This document shows, piece by piece, positions 61,444 through 64,000 of a stretch of DNA of 64,000 bases. Under the pieces are notes generated by a model. The model ran no database searches, was not told the DNA's origin, and saw only the letters and a list, made by a program, of their open reading frames with translations. The stretch covers positions 1 through 64,000 of the forward strand of contig DFCS01000037.1 in the NCBI GenBank assembly GCA_002367105.1. Direction: 5' to 3'. The translations under genes and the position numbers were made by a program. Origin of the DNA: Hungatella sp. UBA3048. Its GTDB lineage: Bacteria; Bacillota; Clostridia; Lachnospirales; Lachnospiraceae. The number at the start of each line of letters is the position of its first letter. Position 1 is the first letter of the stretch.

Positions 61444-62601
61444 CTATAATTGTCCCAGACGGTAAAGAGCCAGTGCATAGATCTTTGCATTGGTCATTAA
61501 GTCTTCCACACTCATCCACTCATTGGGATTGTGGCTGATTCCTTTCTGACCAGGGAAGCTTGGACCAAAGGGGACAATACCAGGCATGGCCTTGGCATAA
61601 GTGCCGCCTGTGGTGGTTACGGGTGTACCATCCTGCCCTGTGACCAGTTCATAGCTCTCCTGCATGGCCTTAACCATAGGTGTGTCCTTTGGGAATACCA
61701 CCGGGTCATAATTCTGTATGAGTTCGGCTTTAAGCCCTTCTTCCCCAGCCTTGCCGCAGATGCGCTTCATGATTTCCTCTATGGTAACGCCTCCCGGATA
61801 ACTTAATGTCACATCAAAGGCCGCCTGTCTCCCGCCCCAGAGACTGTCCGGAGCCACGCTCAGCTTATATCCCCGCATTTCCATCATGCCATACTCCTCG
61901 TGGCTATAGTCAATCCCTAACCGGTCGCCTGTATTCCTGGCTCCGATAAAATATTTGTTTATAAAATCAAAAAATGTTTCCAGCTGCTTAATACTGCCTG
62001 TAATCTGCACCACGGCTCTGCCCCGCTCACTGTAGACTACCGGATACTTGCAGTCCGGTGTGAATCCATAAAGTGGCGGTCTCTCCTTTGTTAAGTAATA
62101 CTTCAGATCCTCAAATCCGGATTCTTCGTCGCATCCGAAGATGATGCGCACTGGATTTTTAAGAACAAGTCCGGCCTCCTTAATGGCCGCCAGGCCATAG
62201 AGGCATGCCATAATTGGTCCTTTATTGTCCAGCACTCCCCTGCCGTAGATGATCCCGTCTTCCATATGGCCGCTGAAAGGAGGCTGCTTCCAGCCTTCTC
62301 CCGCCGGAACCACATCTACATGACCGATGGCGCAGACATAGTCTTCTCCCATACCATACTGGGCGTATCCCATATATTGATCCAGGTTCACGGTATCAAA
62401 TCCCAGCTGCCCGCTGATATCCAGGGCGCATTCCAATGCGCACTTCACACCAGGGCCAAAGGGAGCCCCATTACAGGCCTCCCTTTCCACACTGTCAATG
62501 CGTACCAGCTCCCGGACACTGTTGATGAACCGGTCCTTTAACCGCTCTGCGCTGTCCAGGATCTTCTTATCTGATTCATTATCAATCGTACCATATCCCA
62601 T
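61444..62601 (-). CDS. M20 metallopeptidase, Sapep/PepV-type dipeptidase
   Basis: A 385-residue cytoplasmic dipeptidase. Metal ligands are visible: GHVDVVPAGEGW (His, Asp), RGVLDNKGP (Asp), and the catalytic/metal Glu pair in CDEESGFEDLKYY. The C-terminal TTGGTYAKAMPGIVPFGPSFPG is characteristic of the family. GAGGAAT lies before the ATG at 62601, 3 bp after the isoaspartyl peptidase stop, indicating one operon. Would complete digestion of peptides. Confidence 0.92.
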   Translation of the reverse strand: MGYGTIDNESDKKILDSAERLKDRFINSVRELVRIDSVEREACNGAPFGPGVKCALECALDISGQLGFDTVNLDQYMGYAQYGMGEDYVCAIGHVDVVPAGEGWKQPPFSGHMEDGIIYGRGVLDNKGPIMACLYGLAAIKEAGLVLKNPVRIIFGCDEESGFEDLKYYLTKERPPLYGFTPDCKYPVVYSERGRAVVQITGSIKQLETFFDFINKYFIGARNTGDRLGIDYSHEEYGMMEMRGYKLSVAPDSLWGGRQAAFDVTLSYPGGVTIEEIMKRICGKAGEEGLKAELIQNYDPVVFPKDTPMVKAMQESYELVTGQDGTPVTTTGGTYAKAMPGIVPFGPSFPGQKGISHNPNEWMSVEDLMTNAKIYALALYRLGQL

Positions 62602-62604
62602 ATC

Positions 62605-63573
62605 TTATTCCTCTATGGGCGCCATGCGCGTCTTCATATAATTTTCCATCCATTCCTCAGAGGCTTTCTTATAAGCACAGCGGCCGTCTTCTCCGCGGGT
62701 TACCAGGTAAACCGTGGGTTCCAGCTTCTCAGTGACCACTGCAAAAGAAAATCCCTCGATATTCGTGGCGGCCCCCCACTCTCCCTTAGGATTCATGGCA
62801 ATGAGGGAGATATCACCGGCTTCACCACGACGTTCCCGAAGCTCCCAATCCAGCCGGTTCACCGCTGTCTCACAGGCTTCCTGAGGATGCATTCCCTCTC
62901 CCATAAGCCGGACGATTTCATAAGAAATGCAGCCTTTCATCAGATCCTCACCCAGGCCGGTGGCGCTGGCGGCTCCTTTCTTGCTGTCGGCATAGAAGCC
63001 GGAACCGGATATAGGAGAATCGCCTACCCGGCCCTTTTTCTTCATGAACAGACCGCTGGTTGAGGTGGCTGCCGTCATTTTCCCATTCCCATCCAGGCAG
63101 GCCATACCTACGGTGTCATGGCCGGAATAAGGTTTAAGCTCCTTAGCTGCTGCCTGGGCCGCCATCTCCTTTACCCGTTTCCTGTAATGTGCCTTGGCTC
63201 TGTCTGTCAACATATTTTTGCGCTCAAAGCCTTCTTTGTGGGCAAATTTCTCTGCTCCCTCAGCCACCAGCATGCTATTGACTTTCTCCAGGCTCAGACG
63301 CCTTGCAATTGACACAGGATTGGCAAAGTCCTTGATAGCAGCCACAGCTCCTATGTCCAATGTGTCACCATCCATATAGGCGGCGTCCATTTCCACTTCC
63401 ATTTCCTCATTCGGCAGTCCGCCGTAGCCCACAGATTTATAATATGGGAAGTCCTCCACCTGACGGATGGCCAACTCGATGGCATCCCCTGCATCGCCGC
63501 ATTCCTTTAGCATTTCAGCTCCCTTGGTAATTCCTTCTACGGCCATACGCCAGGTTGCTATCATACCCCACAT
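62605..63573 (-). CDS. Isoaspartyl peptidase / N4-(beta-N-acetylglucosaminyl)-L-asparaginase (Ntn)
   Basis: A 322-residue T2-family Ntn hydrolase. Autocleavage would occur before the Thr of GHDTVGMACLDGNGKM (about residue 154), making it the catalytic N-terminus of the beta chain; downstream TSGLFMKKKGRVGDSPISGS is the substrate loop with the conserved R-x-G-D-S. It removes isoaspartyl or glycosyl-asparagine groups. GGAGGC precedes the ATG at 63573, 15 bp after the GrdB-like stop. Confidence 0.92.
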   Translation of the reverse strand: MWGMIATWRMAVEGITKGAEMLKECGDAGDAIELAIRQVEDFPYYKSVGYGGLPNEEMEVEMDAAYMDGDTLDIGAVAAIKDFANPVSIARRLSLEKVNSMLVAEGAEKFAHKEGFERKNMLTDRAKAHYRKRVKEMAAQAAAKELKPYSGHDTVGMACLDGNGKMTAATSTSGLFMKKKGRVGDSPISGSGFYADSKKGAASATGLGEDLMKGCISYEIVRLMGEGMHPQEACETAVNRLDWELRERRGEAGDISLIAMNPKGEWGAATNIEGFSFAVVTEKLEPTVYLVTRGEDGRCAYKKASEEWMENYMKTRMAPIEE

Positions 63574-63588
63574 GGCAAAAGCCTCCTT

Positions 63589-64000
63589 TTATTTAAAACA
63601 GAATTCATGAATCAGCTCTGAAGTGTCTGCACCATCGGCCAGAGCCCTGGCCAGAGTACACATATTTCTTAAGGCATCATTAAGGCCCAGACCGCCCTTT
63701 TTCGGCGTCTCCACAATCGATACTTTAGCTTTATAAGCCGCAATGGTATCTGCATTCTCCACAGACATGGCTGCAAATGCCTTTGCCTTGGTGGTGGCAT
63801 TGATATCGCTGGCCACTTTGGCGCACATCTGCGCGTAGTCCGCATAGTTAAAGGCTGGCCCGCACATTACCACATCCGGCTGCAGCTTGTTCACCATGGC
63901 ACAAAGCTTGCGGCTGACCTCCTTAGGATCGGCAAGGTATGTGCCATTGCCGCAGCACAGACAGGCCATTATGTGTCCGTCCACCTGTTTTAAGAAAGGT
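63589..64000 (-). CDS. GrdB-like glycine/betaine reductase component B homolog, short form, cut by window edge
   Basis: At least 136 residues; the frame runs off the right edge without a start. It resembles the N-terminal region of GrdB/GrdH-type proteins: ICCGxGxY-like MACLCCGNGTYLAD, and PDVVMCGPAFNYADYAQMC matching the usual PAFNAGRYGxAC. It stops at a TAA (63589) shortly after GGLGLNDALRNMCTLARAL, before the region where GrdB normally has its selenocysteine. So it lacks the Sec/C-terminal half. Promoter-proximal gene of the operon with the two peptidases, as far as visible. Confidence 0.75.
   Translation of the reverse strand, partial: PFLKQVDGHIMACLCCGNGTYLADPKEVSRKLCAMVNKLQPDVVMCGPAFNYADYAQMCAKVASDINATTKAKAFAAMSVENADTIAAYKAKVSIVETPKKGGLGLNDALRNMCTLARALADGADTSELIHEFCFK

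Noticed and set aside
61307..61519. 70-codon minus frame between the dipeptidase and second TusA genes
   Set aside because: Overlaps the 3' end of the dipeptidase gene in another frame and has no ribosome site; a shadow frame.
63589..63591. Possible selenocysteine readthrough at the end of the GrdB-like gene
   Set aside because: The stop codon is TAA, not TGA, and the isoaspartyl peptidase start follows 15 bp later, so Sec insertion is excluded here.
1..64000. CRISPR arrays, prophage modules, rRNA operons
   Set aside because: No regularly spaced repeats, no phage structural gene runs and no rRNA sequence were seen.

Overview
The window looks like a chromosome segment of a spore-forming, saccharolytic and amino-acid-fermenting Clostridia member, most likely Lachnospiraceae (Lacrimispora/Hungatella-like). 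This is inferred from gene content and AT-leaning codon use. Supporting content is an alpha/beta-type SASP, a Csp-like subtilase, several PTS beta-glucoside systems, a glycine-riboswitch-controlled glycine cleavage operon, a GrdB-like protein and many strong AGGAGG ribosome binding sites. No prophage, CRISPR array or complete IS is visible; only an integrase fragment near 8.6 kb and an AraC fragment near 41 kb look like decay.

Layout. 0.1-2.3 kb: two diverging D-2-hydroxyacid dehydrogenases. 2.4-2.55 kb: tRNA-Ala(CGC) and tRNA-Val(CAC). 2.7-3.3 kb: a 2TM-domain protein whose N-terminal module has lost a normal start codon. 3.5-7.5 kb: AraC regulator, 6-phospho-beta-glucosidase and PTS EIIBC. 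7.7-10.4 kb: DUF4489-type protein, integrase remnant, flavin oxidoreductase with its TetR regulator and a long operator. 10.8-15.5 kb: a second beta-glucoside operon (LicT/BglG antiterminator, EIIA, EIIBC, GH1) with two RAT/terminator switches. 15.6-22.9 kb: small membrane proteins, nitroreductase, GNAT, rubredoxin-like protein, a Csp-like pseudoprotease, and spore-related small proteins. 22.9-29.2 kb: GH2 enzyme plus sugar ABC importer under an ArsR-type regulator, with two matching operators 105 bp apart. 29.6-34.9 kb: APC permease, GNAT, flavodoxin/ferredoxin protein, small protein, PadR-controlled glycosyltransferase. 35-38.5 kb: orphan KdpDE-type two-component pair and a decarboxylase-beta Na+ pump subunit. 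38.9-43.4 kb: nitroreductase, GH43-like enzyme, AraC regulators, C45 amidohydrolase. 43.4-50.4 kb: gcvT-gcvH-gcvPA-gcvPB-lplA-lpdA behind a tandem glycine riboswitch. 50.6-56.8 kb: GHKL sensor kinase, AraC regulator and a heterodimeric ABC exporter. 56.9-57.05 kb: an unexplained short leader-peptide/attenuator-like unit. 57.1-61.3 kb: a sulfur or selenium trafficking cluster (TrxR-like fusion, split YeeE/YedE, two TusA-like proteins, LysR). 61.4-64 kb: dipeptidase, isoaspartyl peptidase/asparaginase and a short GrdB-like protein cut by the window edge.

How it works together: much of the segment is carbohydrate capture (two PTS/GH1 loci, one ABC/GH2 locus, one GH43-like enzyme), each with its own local regulator of a different family. 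The right half adds amino-acid catabolism (glycine cleavage, peptide and isoaspartyl hydrolysis, a Grd-like subunit) and sulfur-relay functions. All functional calls come from reading motifs and context; no database search was run.
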